A stretch of DNA of 64,000 nucleotides from NCBI RefSeq assembly GCF_002443155.1, contig NZ_CP023667.1, positions 868,001 to 932,000 of the forward strand. The letters run 5' to 3'. The position numbers and the translations under genes are program-made. Shown here one piece after another: positions 34,842 through 43,796 of the stretch (its first letter is position 1; each line of letters begins with the position of its first letter). Source of the stretch: Alcaligenes faecalis (lineage in GTDB: Bacteria; Pseudomonadota; Gammaproteobacteria; Burkholderiales; Burkholderiaceae_B). The notes beneath the pieces were generated by a model that saw only the letters and a program-made list of their open reading frames with translations, was not told the DNA's origin and made no database searches.

Positions 34842-36506
34842 TTATTCCTCGTTGGAGCGTACCCGGTTGGGCAGCAACTCGTCGTGCTTGGCCAGAATGG
34901 GATAGGCGGCGGCGCTGACCAGATAGGAGTTGATGGTGCGCACGTCACGCAAAATCTCCAGGTACAAGGAACCCTGCTCAGCAGAGTCCAGCTGACCGGC
35001 CTTGATCTTGCGAATATGGCGGTCTGCGGCAGCCACTTCCAGCTCGCGGAAGAAGTCTTTTTCAAAGGCCAGATAGCGGGCGGTTTTCACGTCCTCGGCC
35101 ACGAACAGAGCGGCAGCCTGACGCTGATTGCGAATCAGCCTGTCCATGACCTTGCCGATCTCGGCCTGTTCTTCCGATTGCAGTATCCAGCCTTGCTTGC
35201 GCAGCTTGGCCGTGTGACTGAGCAAACCATTGACGCTGATCGTGGCGGCGTGCGAGATATTGGTGGAGAAAGTCAGAATGTCGTTCAGACGACGGGTATC
35301 TTTCTTGCTCAGGTTTTCCTGGTCCATGCTGGCCAGGTAAGTGGTGATCAGCGGCTCCAGCCGGTTGACAGCATTGCTGATATAGCGCGCGTGGTTGATG
35401 CTTTGGGCGCTATTGTTCAGCATGTTCTGGCGGGCCGTATCCAGGATCTCCTGCAGCATATCGGACAGACGCAGCGCTTCCCGAGCCGCATTGCCCAAGG
35501 CGACGGCAGGCACTTCCTGTGCGGACTGATCCAGATACAAGGGCAGGCCAGGATCATCCGGATCGGTGCGACGAGGCAGGTAACGGCTCAGCAGGCGCGA
35601 ATAGGGTTTGAGCAAAGGCAGGAACAGCGCTGCCACGGCCAGGTTGAAGAAGGTGTGGAAGTTGGCCACAGCACGGGCCGGGTCGTCGGTGAACCAGCTC
35701 ATCAGATCCGGAATCCAGGGCAGCACGATCATGCCAATCAGGCAGCCAAACACACGTGTGCCCAAGTTGCCGATGGGCAGGCGTTTGTTGGCTGGGTCCT
35801 TGGTGCTACCAGCCCCTTCCAGAATCGGGTTGATGGCCGTGCCCACGTTGGCACCCAGCACCAGCGCATAGGTCAGCTGTGGGTCCATATGCTGATGGCT
35901 GGCCAGCGAGATGATCAGCACCACAATGGCCACGCTGGAGTGCGCGGCCCAGGTTAGCAGGGCGGCCAGCAACATGCCTGTCATGGGGCTGCCTGCCAGT
36001 GCTTCTAGAATGGTTTGCAGTAGTGGGGCGTCCTGAATGGGCGAGAACAGACCCACCAGTTCATGCAAGGACAGCAGCAAAAGGCCCAGACCAATAAAGA
36101 CGCGGCCCAGATCGCGACGGCGTCCAGGCTCTTGCGAGCGAAATAGCCAGACACCCAGAAGAATCAGGGCGGGGGCCAGCGCGGTCATCTTGAAGGACAG
36201 CAGTTGCACGATCAGCGTCGTGCCCACATTGGCGCCCAACATGGCGGCCAGGGCCGGAACCAGGGCAACCATGCCGGTGGCGGCAAAGCTGGTAATCATC
36301 AGTCCGGTGGCGGTACTGCTTTGAATGGCAGCAGTAATGGCCGCACCCGCAAAAAAGGCGCGACGGGGGCGGCCCAGGGCATGGCCCATCCAGACGCCCA
36401 GCTCAGCACCAAAGGCGCGTTGCACACCGCTTTGCACCATGTGGATACCCCACAGGAGCAAGGCGATATAACCCCCGAAATCGAGAAGTGCGAAGATTTC
36501 TTTCAT
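34842..36506 (-). CDS. Na+/phosphate cotransporter family protein, NptA/PNaS type (554 aa)
   Basis: Two repeated Na/Pi-cotransporter domains in the first 330 residues, with QSSTATGLMITSFAATGMV and the inverted-repeat counterpart AHSSVAIVVLIISLASH, the paired QSS/(H)SS motifs that bind substrate. Hydrophobic spans are regular. From about residue 350 a PhoU-like helical cytoplasmic domain follows (SDMLQEILDTARQNMLNN and onward). ATG 36506 gives a normal N-terminus; an in-frame start at 36536 adds unlikely residues. It probably exports or imports phosphate with sodium. Confidence 0.9.
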   Translation of the reverse strand: MKEIFALLDFGGYIALLLWGIHMVQSGVQRAFGAELGVWMGHALGRPRRAFFAGAAITAAIQSSTATGLMITSFAATGMVALVPALAAMLGANVGTTLIVQLLSFKMTALAPALILLGVWLFRSQEPGRRRDLGRVFIGLGLLLLSLHELVGLFSPIQDAPLLQTILEALAGSPMTGMLLAALLTWAAHSSVAIVVLIISLASHQHMDPQLTYALVLGANVGTAINPILEGAGSTKDPANKRLPIGNLGTRVFGCLIGMIVLPWIPDLMSWFTDDPARAVANFHTFFNLAVAALFLPLLKPYSRLLSRYLPRRTDPDDPGLPLYLDQSAQEVPAVALGNAAREALRLSDMLQEILDTARQNMLNNSAQSINHARYISNAVNRLEPLITTYLASMDQENLSKKDTRRLNDILTFSTNISHAATISVNGLLSHTAKLRKQGWILQSEEQAEIGKVMDRLIRNQRQAAALFVAEDVKTARYLAFEKDFFRELEVAAADRHIRKIKAGQLDSAEQGSLYLEILRDVRTINSYLVSAAAYPILAKHDELLPNRVRSNEE

Positions 36507-36566
36507 TGCTAAATAATAGCCCAGCGCATCTTGCAAGCGTGAGTCTCAGCTTGCAGTTGGACACAT

Positions 36567-37016
36567 TCAGGTGTTGGGAGTTTGCCGCGCCTGTCGGGCA
36601 GCCAGATCCAGACCTTTTGCAAACTGTGCTTGTTCCTGGTCGGAAAAGGCCGACAGGAACAGCTCCTGCACCGCGCTCTGGTAGACCTGCCACATTTGTT
36701 TGCGCAAGGCCCGGCCTTCATCTGTGATGCGGGCAAAAGCGGCCCGGCCATCTTCAGAAGAACGGCTGCGCTGGACCAGACCTTGCGCTTCCAGCCGGTC
36801 AACCAGTCGTGTCAGGTTATAGCGCTCTATGACCAGCCGGTCGGCCAGTTCATGCATGCGGCGGGTGCCTTCCGGCCCGGTTTCCAACCCCCACAACACG
36901 TCGTACCAGGCATAAGGCGGCAGCTTCTCGGCAGCCAGTCTGCGTTCGATTTCTTTCAGGATGCTGCGGTGCGCCCGCACAAAGGAAAACCACAGATCAG
37001 TATCGGAGCGACTCAT
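36567..37016 (-). CDS. MarR-family transcriptional regulator (149 aa)
   Basis: Winged-helix regulator. The DNA-binding part is PEGTRRMHELADRLVIERYNLTRLVDRLEAQGLVQR, followed by the wing SSEDGRAAFARITDEG. Long N- and C-terminal dimerisation helices flank it. The ATG at 37016 has a GGGGGAA ribosome-binding sequence upstream; an in-frame start at 37058 lacks one and would lie in the operator. It is divergent from the E1 gene, and the region between has two near-identical palindromes that this protein probably binds. Confidence 0.9.
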   Translation of the reverse strand: MSRSDTDLWFSFVRAHRSILKEIERRLAAEKLPPYAWYDVLWGLETGPEGTRRMHELADRLVIERYNLTRLVDRLEAQGLVQRSRSSEDGRAAFARITDEGRALRKQMWQVYQSAVQELFLSAFSDQEQAQFAKGLDLAARQARQTPNT

Positions 37017-37046
37017 CGTTCTTTCCCCCAGGAGTTTATTTTTTAG

Positions 37047-37058
37047 TTGCAAATGCAA
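37047..37058. promoter_or_regulatory. Palindrome TTGCA-AA-TGCAA, likely MarR operator 1
   Basis: TTGCA and TGCAA in inverted orientation around AA. It overlaps the predicted -35 of the rightward promoter (TTGCAA 37047-37052, 17-base spacer, -10 TAAGAT 37070-37075) and abuts a perfect minus-strand TATAAT (37063-37058) for marR. One bound dimer could therefore repress both directions. Confidence 0.55.
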
Positions 37059-37091
37059 TTATACGTGGATAAGATGCGCTACATAAAGTAG

Positions 37092-37103
37092 TTGCAATTG
37101 CAA
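37092..37103. promoter_or_regulatory. Palindrome TTGCA-AT-TGCAA, likely MarR operator 2
   Basis: A perfect 12-bp palindrome of the same half-sites, 45 bases centre-to-centre from operator 1. Flanks also agree: both copies are preceded by AG and followed by a T. It lies downstream of the rightward start and upstream of the leftward promoter. Matching pairs of sites in a divergent marR region are the classic layout for autoregulation (inference). Confidence 0.55.
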
Positions 37104-37194
37104 TCGTATGGGTGAGGGTCTGTCCTGCCCTGCGTCTTGTTCAGGCCGTGAGGACGCCACGTGGCGAATCCGGCCTATCCACCTGGAGATTGTT

Positions 37195-39870
37195 ATGAAT
37201 CACGCTTTGCAGATCGCGGATGTGGACCCGCAAGAGACGACCGAGTGGCTTGATGCCCTGGAATCGGTCACCGCGGCAGAAGGGCGCTCCCGTGCCCATT
37301 ATTTGATTGACCAATTGCTGGATTTCGATGCGCGTCATCATGGCGACCTGTACACGCGCGTGACTACCTCGTATGTGAATACCATCCCCGTGCATCAGCA
37401 AACCCCGTACCCGGGTGACAAGGAACTGGAGCGCAAGCTCAATGCCTATGTGCGCTGGAATGCCATGATCATGGTGCTGCGTGCTGGTCGGCATTCCAAT
37501 GTGGGCGGGCACATTGCCACCTATCAGTCTGCGGCGGTCTTGTACGACGTGGGCTTTGATCATTTTTTCCGGGGCCGTACAGAAAGCTTTGACGGTGATC
37601 TGGTCTATATACAGGGCCACTCCGCCCCCGGCATTTATGGTCGTGCTTATGTAGAAGGGCGCCTGGACGATGAGCAGATGGACAACTTCCGTCGTGAGGC
37701 CGGACGTCGTGGCCTGCCGTCTTACCCGCACCCACGTTTGATGCCCGAGTTCTGGCAGTTTCCCACCGTGTCCATGGGTCTGGGGCCATTGATGGCTGCT
37801 TATCAGGCTCGCTACATGCGCTACCTGGATTTCCGGGGCCTGAAGCCTATGGATGGCCGCAAGGTCTGGGCCTTTCTGGGTGATGGTGAGATGGATCAGG
37901 CCGAGGCCCTGTCCGCCATTGCTGTGGGTGGCCGAGAGAAGCTGGACAACCTGATCTTCGTGGTCAACTGCAATTTGCAGCGGCTGGATGGCCCTGTGCG
38001 TGGCAATAGCAAAGTCATTCAGGAGCTGGAAGCGACCTTCCGTGCCGCAGGCTGGAATGTCATCAAGGTGATTTGGGGCGCAGGCTGGGATGATCTGCTG
38101 GCCAAAGATAAAACCGGCTTGCTGCGTAAACGCATGATGGAGTGCGTGGACGGGGATTATCAGACCTTCAAATCGCAAAGTGGCGCTTATGTGCGCGAGC
38201 ACTTCTTTGGCAAGTATCCCGAACTGCTGGAACTGGTGGCGGATTTGTCGGACGAGGATATCTGGGCTCTGGCTCGTGGTGGTCACGATCCCGACAAGGT
38301 CTACGCTGCTTATGCGCAAGCTGCGCGTAACCCTCAGGGTGGGCCAACCGCGATTCTGGTGAAAACCGTGAAAGGCTTTGGCATGGGCGAGGCCGGTGAA
38401 GGCCAGAATATCAATCACCAGCTCAAGAAAATGAGCGCCGATGCCGTGCGTGCCTTCCGGGATCGTTTCCAGCTCCCCGTGACGGATGAACAACTGGAAG
38501 AGCTGCCTTATCTGCGTCCGGAGCCAGGCAGCCCGGAAGCCTTGTACTTGCAGCAGCGTCGTGCGGCCTTGGGTGGCTTTGTGCCATTCCGCAGAACCTC
38601 TGTCCCGGCCTTGGCGGTGCCCGCCTTGGACAGTTTTGCGGCCCAGCTGAAAGGGACAGGGGAGCGTGGTCTGTCCACGACCATGGCTTTTGTGCGTATC
38701 TTGAGCACCTTGTTGAAAGACCCGGTGCTGGGCAAATTGATTGTGCCCATCGTGCCGGATGAGTCGCGCACCTTTGGGATGGAAGGTCTGTTCCGCCAGA
38801 TTGGTATCCACTCTTATTTAGGGCAGTTGTACACGCCGCAGGATGCCGGCCAGCTGAGCTATTACAAAGAGGCCAAGGATGGGCAGATCTTGCAGGAAGG
38901 CCTGAATGAGTCCGGGGCAATCTCCTCCTGGATTGCGGCAGGTACGGCCTACAGCAATCACGGTGTTCCCACGATTCCGCTCTTTATTTTCTACTCCATG
39001 TTCGGTTTTCAGCGAGTGGGGGACTTTATCTGGGCTGCGGCGGATGCACGGACACGGGGTTTCCTGTTTGGCGCAACCTCGGGCCGGACCACCTTGATGG
39101 GCGAAGGTTTGCAGCATGACGATGGTCATAGCCATGTGCTCTCCAGCGTGGTGCCTAGCTGCCGCTCTTACGACCCCACCTTCTCCTATGAGCTGGCCGT
39201 GATCATGCAGGATGGTATCCGTCGCATGTATCAGGATCAGGAGGACGTGTTCTATTACATTACCGTGCTCAACGAAAACTACCCGCATCCCGAGATGCCC
39301 GACGGCGTGGAGCAGGGCATTATCAAAGGGCTGTATCTCTTGCAGGCTGGACCGCAGCACAAAGCCAAGGCCCCGCGTGTGCAGTTGTTGGGCAGTGGCT
39401 CGATCCTGATGGAAGTGCTGGCTGCCGCGCAATTGCTGCAAGACGACTTTGGCGTGGCCAGCGATGTCTGGAGTGCGCCCAGCCTGAACGAGCTGCGTCG
39501 TGATGGTCTGGACACCGAGCGCTGGAACACCTTGCATCCGGAAAGCGAGCCGCGCATTCCTTATGTGCAGTCTTGCCTGGAAGGGCACGCAGGCCCGATT
39601 GTGGTCGCAACGGACTATATGAAGATTGTGGGGGAGCAGATTCGACCCTTCCTGCCAGAGCGTCGTTTGCTGGCGTTGGGTACGGACGGTTTTGGGCGTT
39701 CCGACACACGTGCGTCGCTGCGCGAGTTCTTTGAGGTGGATAGGCATTTCATCTTGGTCTCGGCCTTGAAAGCCTTGGCTGATGAAGGTTCGGTGCCGCG
39801 TTCCTTGGTCAGTGAGGCCTTGCAGCGCTATCAAATCAACCCCGAGAAGACCAATCCCATGAAGCCTTGA
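37195..39870 (+). CDS. Homodimeric pyruvate dehydrogenase-type E1 component (AceE-like, 891 aa)
   Basis: Thiamine-diphosphate enzyme of the large single-chain E1 class, which decarboxylates a 2-oxo acid and acylates the lipoyl domain of an E2. The ThDP motif GDGEMDQAEALSAIAVGGREKLDNLIFVVNCNLQ is intact, as are GGHIATYQSAAVLYDVGFDHFFRG and the C-terminal GTDGFGRSDTRASLREFFEVD. ATG 37195 follows GGAG by 6 bases. No aceF or lpd lies beside it, unlike the housekeeping operon; instead it is controlled by a divergent MarR. It may be an alternative E1, for example for 2-oxobutyrate as proposed for MdeB-type paralogues (inference). Confidence 0.9.
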   Translation: MNHALQIADVDPQETTEWLDALESVTAAEGRSRAHYLIDQLLDFDARHHGDLYTRVTTSYVNTIPVHQQTPYPGDKELERKLNAYVRWNAMIMVLRAGRHSNVGGHIATYQSAAVLYDVGFDHFFRGRTESFDGDLVYIQGHSAPGIYGRAYVEGRLDDEQMDNFRREAGRRGLPSYPHPRLMPEFWQFPTVSMGLGPLMAAYQARYMRYLDFRGLKPMDGRKVWAFLGDGEMDQAEALSAIAVGGREKLDNLIFVVNCNLQRLDGPVRGNSKVIQELEATFRAAGWNVIKVIWGAGWDDLLAKDKTGLLRKRMMECVDGDYQTFKSQSGAYVREHFFGKYPELLELVADLSDEDIWALARGGHDPDKVYAAYAQAARNPQGGPTAILVKTVKGFGMGEAGEGQNINHQLKKMSADAVRAFRDRFQLPVTDEQLEELPYLRPEPGSPEALYLQQRRAALGGFVPFRRTSVPALAVPALDSFAAQLKGTGERGLSTTMAFVRILSTLLKDPVLGKLIVPIVPDESRTFGMEGLFRQIGIHSYLGQLYTPQDAGQLSYYKEAKDGQILQEGLNESGAISSWIAAGTAYSNHGVPTIPLFIFYSMFGFQRVGDFIWAAADARTRGFLFGATSGRTTLMGEGLQHDDGHSHVLSSVVPSCRSYDPTFSYELAVIMQDGIRRMYQDQEDVFYYITVLNENYPHPEMPDGVEQGIIKGLYLLQAGPQHKAKAPRVQLLGSGSILMEVLAAAQLLQDDFGVASDVWSAPSLNELRRDGLDTERWNTLHPESEPRIPYVQSCLEGHAGPIVVATDYMKIVGEQIRPFLPERRLLALGTDGFGRSDTRASLREFFEVDRHFILVSALKALADEGSVPRSLVSEALQRYQINPEKTNPMKP

Positions 39871-39881
39871 GTCTTACCAGT

Positions 39882-39912
39882 CCGGTCGTCTTTTTGGGCA
39901 AACGGCGACCGG
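39882..39912 (+). terminator. Hairpin after the E1 gene
   Basis: CCGGTCG and CGACCGG pair perfectly around a 17-base loop 12 bases after the stop. No clear U run follows, so termination is uncertain. Confidence 0.35.
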
Positions 39913-40056
39913 CGGCGGGACACCAGTCAGCAAGGGGTGCGATGGCCTGCTGTCTCCCCTGGTCAGGTCAGCCCTTTGCTGGCTGGTCCCTTTTTTATGG
40001 CGGTGGGCGCGCCATTTTCTCCATCAAATCTTCATCATTCTGTGCCACAGTACGGC

Positions 40057-41001
40057 ATGGATTACTCAATTTCTTTGGCTCGCCTGGTGGGCCTTGCTGT
40101 CTTGGCTAGCTTGGGCGGTCAGGCCCATGCTCAGGTCCAGTCTCATGAGTTGGCGCGTGCAGATGGCAGCACCATCCATTATTATGTCCAGCCTGCTGTC
40201 GCTCCCCAGGACGGCGTGCATGAACTGCTTCTGATTGTGCAAGGCTCGGACTGCAATAGCGTGGCACACAAGAAGATTGTCTGGGAAACCCTGGCCAAAG
40301 CCCGCCCGCAAGCCCAGGTGCTGGCCGTAGAAAAGTATGCGCTGACAGCGGCTTTGCCCGCCAGCGATGACCCCGAGCGCAGCGACTGCCCGACAGACTA
40401 TATTCAGCACGACAATCCCCAGCAGCGTGTGGCCGATCTTGAGGCAGTTTTAAAACAGCTGCAAAGCCAGACTCGCTATGACCAGCTCTTTGCCTTGGGG
40501 GGGAGCGAAGGGGCGGTCATCGTCCATCTGCTGGCGGCCCGGACCCCTTATCTGGATGCCGCCGTCAGCTTTAATGGTGGCGGGCGCTGGTTCCAGGATG
40601 ATGTGCTCTATAGCGTGTCGGTGGAGGAGATGCCGGCTGCTGACAAGCAAGCCATGCTGGATGGGTTGGGTGGTTTTCTGAAGCAGGCCAAGGCTGGTCT
40701 GGATACCGAGATGAGTCAGCATGGCCGGGACTGGTGGCAGCAAATGCTGAACCTGGATCAGGCTGATGTACTGCGACAAATTGGTATTCCAACGCTGGTG
40801 ATCCAGTCCGGGCGCGATGCCTCGGTCTCGCCGCAAGCGGCTGCCGAGATGCTGGTTCAGGTTGATAACCCACATCTGGTGTGGCGCACCTATCCCGATC
40901 TGGACCACGGCATGAATCAGCCCGACGGCAGCTCGGCCATGCCACAGGTGGTGGGGGATATTGCCCAGTGGCTCAATCAGTTCAAGCGCGGCACCCCTTA
41001 A
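40057..41001 (+). CDS. Exported alpha/beta-hydrolase (314 aa)
   Basis: The signal peptide at the N-terminus (SLARLVGLAVLASLGGQAHAQ, cleavage about residue 24) indicates the periplasm. The hydrolase fold shows the nucleophile elbow GGSEGAV with Ser150, an acidic residue in QSGRDASVSPQAA and a His in PDLDHGMNQ, a complete catalytic triad. Two Cys residues near the start (GSDCNSVA and RSDCPTDY) may form a disulfide. ATG 40057 gives a proper signal peptide; longer frames do not. The substrate is unknown; esterase or peptidase action is equally possible. Confidence 0.8.
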   Translation: MDYSISLARLVGLAVLASLGGQAHAQVQSHELARADGSTIHYYVQPAVAPQDGVHELLLIVQGSDCNSVAHKKIVWETLAKARPQAQVLAVEKYALTAALPASDDPERSDCPTDYIQHDNPQQRVADLEAVLKQLQSQTRYDQLFALGGSEGAVIVHLLAARTPYLDAAVSFNGGGRWFQDDVLYSVSVEEMPAADKQAMLDGLGGFLKQAKAGLDTEMSQHGRDWWQQMLNLDQADVLRQIGIPTLVIQSGRDASVSPQAAAEMLVQVDNPHLVWRTYPDLDHGMNQPDGSSAMPQVVGDIAQWLNQFKRGTP

Positions 41002-41063
41002 GTCTTTTTTATGGTCGATAAGGTGATGATTTGTCGTCCGCGTTCCTTTTATTGGAGTAGTCA

Positions 41064-41522
41064 ATGAGCAAGACAATCTTGCGCGCTGCGGTGCCTGAAG
41101 ATGCCCGCGAATGCCTGCGTATTCGGGGGCTGACCCGCGAGAATGCCTTTTCCGAGCAGGACCTAGCGGCCTTGGGGATTACCGCCGAAAGCTGGGCCGC
41201 CGGTATCGAGGATGGCAGTTGCCCCGGCTATGTCGCCCTGGTCGATGAGCAGATGGCTGGCTATTGCTTTGGTGATAGCGAGAGCGGCGAGATCATGGTG
41301 CTGGCGCTATTGCCTGAATACGAAAGCCTGGGTTTGGGCCGCCGTTTGCTGGAACAGATGGTGCAGGATTTGCAGGCGCGTGGTTTTACGCGCCTGTTCC
41401 TGGCCTGTAATAGCGATCCTCAGGTGCGTTCCTATGGTTTCTATCGTCATTTGGGCGGGACCGAAAGTGGCCAGCGTGATGAGTTCGGTGACGATATTTT
41501 GGAATATCACTTTGCAGATTAA
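41064..41522 (+). CDS. GNAT-family N-acetyltransferase (152 aa)
   Basis: A complete GNAT domain. The acetyl-CoA-binding motif appears as LLPEYESLGLGRRLLEQMV (Q/R-x-x-G-x-G/A type, with a slightly unusual lead-in), preceded by the strand GEIMVLAL and followed by LFLACNSDPQVRSYGFYRHLGG. Substrate unknown. It has its own ATG with a GGAG ribosome-binding sequence. Confidence 0.88.
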   Translation: MSKTILRAAVPEDARECLRIRGLTRENAFSEQDLAALGITAESWAAGIEDGSCPGYVALVDEQMAGYCFGDSESGEIMVLALLPEYESLGLGRRLLEQMVQDLQARGFTRLFLACNSDPQVRSYGFYRHLGGTESGQRDEFGDDILEYHFAD

Positions 41523-41536
41523 GTTTGGAGCTGTCT

Positions 41537-41671
41537 GTGACCGCCTATGGCGGGTTTCTAGCGCAGGAAGTGCTGGAGCCTCGGGGCGTGTACCACGAGA
41601 TCCATCTGAATGACTGGAGCAAGGCGGCGTCGAGTCGGCACAGGATGATCGTCCGACAGCCGATACGTTAA
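41537..41671 (+). other. Possible short gene remnant or small ORF (44 codons)
   Basis: A GTG-initiated frame just after the GNAT gene reads VTAYGGFLAQEVLEPRG and continues HEIHLNDWSKAA before a stop at 41669-41671. Codon choice looks coding-like and the peptide is not low complexity, but no ribosome-binding site precedes it and I do not recognise a family. It may be the decayed end of a lost gene. Confidence 0.25.
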
Positions 41672-41690
41672 CTTTGCGCCAAGGTAAAAA

Positions 41691-41728
41691 AAAACGCCCC
41701 AAAAGCACAAAGGCTTTTGGGGTGTTTT
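41691..41728. terminator. Bidirectional terminator between the GNAT gene and htpX
   Basis: AAAACGCCCCAAAAGC pairs with GCTTTTGGGGTGTTTT (one G-T wobble), 16 bp around a 6-base loop, with A and T runs on both sides. Confidence 0.9.
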
Positions 41729-41760
41729 GTTGGGATGTGCCGTTCAGGCTGCCGGTGCTC

Positions 41761-42642
41761 TTAGACTGACTGGGCGTTTTGCAAAGCCTGGATACGTGCC
41801 GCGATAGGGGGGTGGGAAGCGAAGATCGCGCTGATCGAACGACCACCCGAAATACCGGAGGCTTCAAAGTTCTTGGGCAGTTCGCCAGGAGCCATGCCAC
41901 CCAGGCGGGCCAGAGCATGGATCATGGGCTGACGCGAACCCAGCAGCTGGGCGGAGCCGGCATCGGCACGGTACTCACGCTGACGCGAGAACCAGGCCAC
42001 GATGATGGAGGCCAGCACGCCAAAAATCAGCTCAAACACAAAAACCGAGGCGTAGTAACCCATGCCCACATCGCGATCATTACGCAGCAGCACGCGGTCC
42101 ACAAAGTAGCCGGCCAGACGGGCCAGGAAGATCACGAAGGTGTTCACCACACCCTGGATCAAGGTCAGGGTCACCATATCGCCATTGGCGATGTGAGCGA
42201 CCTCGTGGCCCAGCACGGCCATGACTTCTTCTTCGGTCATGCCGCGCAGCAAGCCGGTGGACACGGCGACCAGCGCATCATTCTTGAACGCACCGGTGGC
42301 AAAGGCATTGGGCTCGCCTTCGTAAATGGCTACTTCCGGGCGGCCAATACCGGCGCGGTCGGCCAGTTGATGCACGGTATCTACCAGCCAGGCTTCTTCG
42401 GCGTTGGCGGGAGCGTTCGGGTCAATGACGCGAGCATTCACGCTTTGCTTGGCCATCCATTTGCTCATCAGCAAGGAAATGATGGCGCCGGTAAAACCGA
42501 CCAAAGCCGAGAAAATCAGCAATTGAGTCAGGTCCAGACCTTGCGCGTTCAGGTAACGTCCCACACCCAAAATATTCATGGAGGCGCTGAGCACCAGCAT
42601 GACGGCCAAGTTGGTTATTAAGAAAAGGACAATTCGTTTCAT
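41761..42642 (-). CDS. htpX: Membrane zinc protease HtpX (293 aa)
   Basis: M48-family heat-shock metalloprotease of the inner membrane that degrades misfolded membrane proteins. The zinc motif HEVAH occurs in [16 protein letters not shown], with a third ligand Glu in [12 protein letters not shown]. Two N-terminal spans ([20 protein letters not shown] and [20 protein letters not shown]) and two central ones flank it. ATG 42642 is the normal family start; the 30 extra codons upstream look non-coding. Length matches the family. Confidence 0.96.
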   Translation of the reverse strand: MKRIVLFLITNLAVMLVLSASMNILGVGRYLNAQGLDLTQLLIFSALVGFTGAIISLLMSKWMAKQSVNARVIDPNAPANAEEAWLVDTVHQLADRAGIGRPEVAIYEGEPNAFATGAFKNDALVAVSTGLLRGMTEEEVMAVLGHEVAHIANGDMVTLTLIQGVVNTFVIFLARLAGYFVDRVLLRNDRDVGMGYYASVFVFELIFGVLASIIVAWFSRQREYRADAGSAQLLGSRQPMIHALARLGGMAPGELPKNFEASGISGGRSISAIFASHPPIAARIQALQNAQSV

Positions 42643-42887
42643 GAATGCGGATTCCGGTATGACAGAAGAAATCGTGATCGTGGAAACACGATCTGCGCGA
42701 ATTTTAGCCTTGATTCCAGGCGGGACAATCAAAGATTCAGCTTTTAGTCAGCTTTTGGACAAGATAGTTTCTTGAGCTGTCTTTCATGCTGTTGTGTAAG
42801 TGGTCTGGATATGGGGTTACCGGGCCACTTTTACAAGGTGGGGAGTATAGTAATGGCTTTCCCTTATTACTGATTTGGTCTGATCAC

Positions 42888-43796
42888 ATGCAGTCATTGT
42901 GGATGCTGGTAGCCTGCGCCATGTTTGCCATTATGGGGGCCTGTGTCAAAGTGTCCGCCGATGCGGGCGCATCGATGGCGCAAATCGTTTTGTTCCGGGG
43001 TGTGCCCTCAGTACTTCTTCTGGTGTTCTGGGCCAAGAGCCGTGGTTTACGGCTGGCTCCTCAAAGCTGGAAACTGCATATCCGACGTAATGTCTCCGGG
43101 GTCAGTTCCATGTGGCTGGGTTTTCTGGCTCTGGCCAATCTGCCTTTGTCGACAGCCGTCAGCCTGAACTACACCGCTCCCTTGTTTATTGCTTTCTGGA
43201 TGCTTGCCTGGGGTGGCACCCAGCGTGATCCCGTGCGTCTGATTGCGGTACTGCTGGGCTTTATGGGCGTGATCGGTGTCTTGCGCCCCAGCATTACGCC
43301 TGACCAATGGTGGGCGGCGATGCTGGGCCTGTGTGCCGGTGCCTTGAGCGCGGTGGCCATGATGCAGGTACGCGCGCTGGGGCGTTCGGGCGAGCCTGAG
43401 TGGCGCACCGTGCTGCTGTTTTCCTGTTTTGTTGTCTGTTCCAGTCTGGTTGGCCTTTTGTGGGAAGGCTGGCGTGAGCTAAGCTGGCGCGCCTGGCTGG
43501 CCTTGCTGGGGGTAGGCTTGTCCGGCTTGTTCGGGCAGCTGACCATGACGCGTGCTTTTGGATTGGGCTCGGCCCTGTTGACCGCAGCCTTGCAATACAC
43601 CACCATTATTTTCGCCGCCCTGATTGGCATTGCTTTCTGGGGCGATGTGCCGGACTGGTTAGCCTGGGCTGGCATGGCATTGATTATTGGGTCTGGTCTG
43701 TTGTCGGCCTGGCGTACCTACAGCGAGGATCGTATCTTGCGAGGTCAGGCCACGGCAGCGGAGCAGGCACCCGTCAAGGAGGCAGAACGTGTTTGA
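42888..43796 (+). CDS. EamA/DMT-superfamily transporter (302 aa)
   Basis: Drug/metabolite transporter-type permease with about ten hydrophobic segments and two EamA repeats (for example MLVACAMFAIMGACVKVSADAG at the start and FGLGSALLTAALQYTTIIFAALIGIAFWGDVPDWLAWAGMALIIGSGLL near the end). Typically exports metabolites. ATG 42888 begins the first membrane segment; the frame upstream of it does not look coding. Its end overlaps the next gene by 8 bases, so the sulfurtransferase is co-expressed. Confidence 0.88.
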   Translation: MQSLWMLVACAMFAIMGACVKVSADAGASMAQIVLFRGVPSVLLLVFWAKSRGLRLAPQSWKLHIRRNVSGVSSMWLGFLALANLPLSTAVSLNYTAPLFIAFWMLAWGGTQRDPVRLIAVLLGFMGVIGVLRPSITPDQWWAAMLGLCAGALSAVAMMQVRALGRSGEPEWRTVLLFSCFVVCSSLVGLLWEGWRELSWRAWLALLGVGLSGLFGQLTMTRAFGLGSALLTAALQYTTIIFAALIGIAFWGDVPDWLAWAGMALIIGSGLLSAWRTYSEDRILRGQATAAEQAPVKEAERV

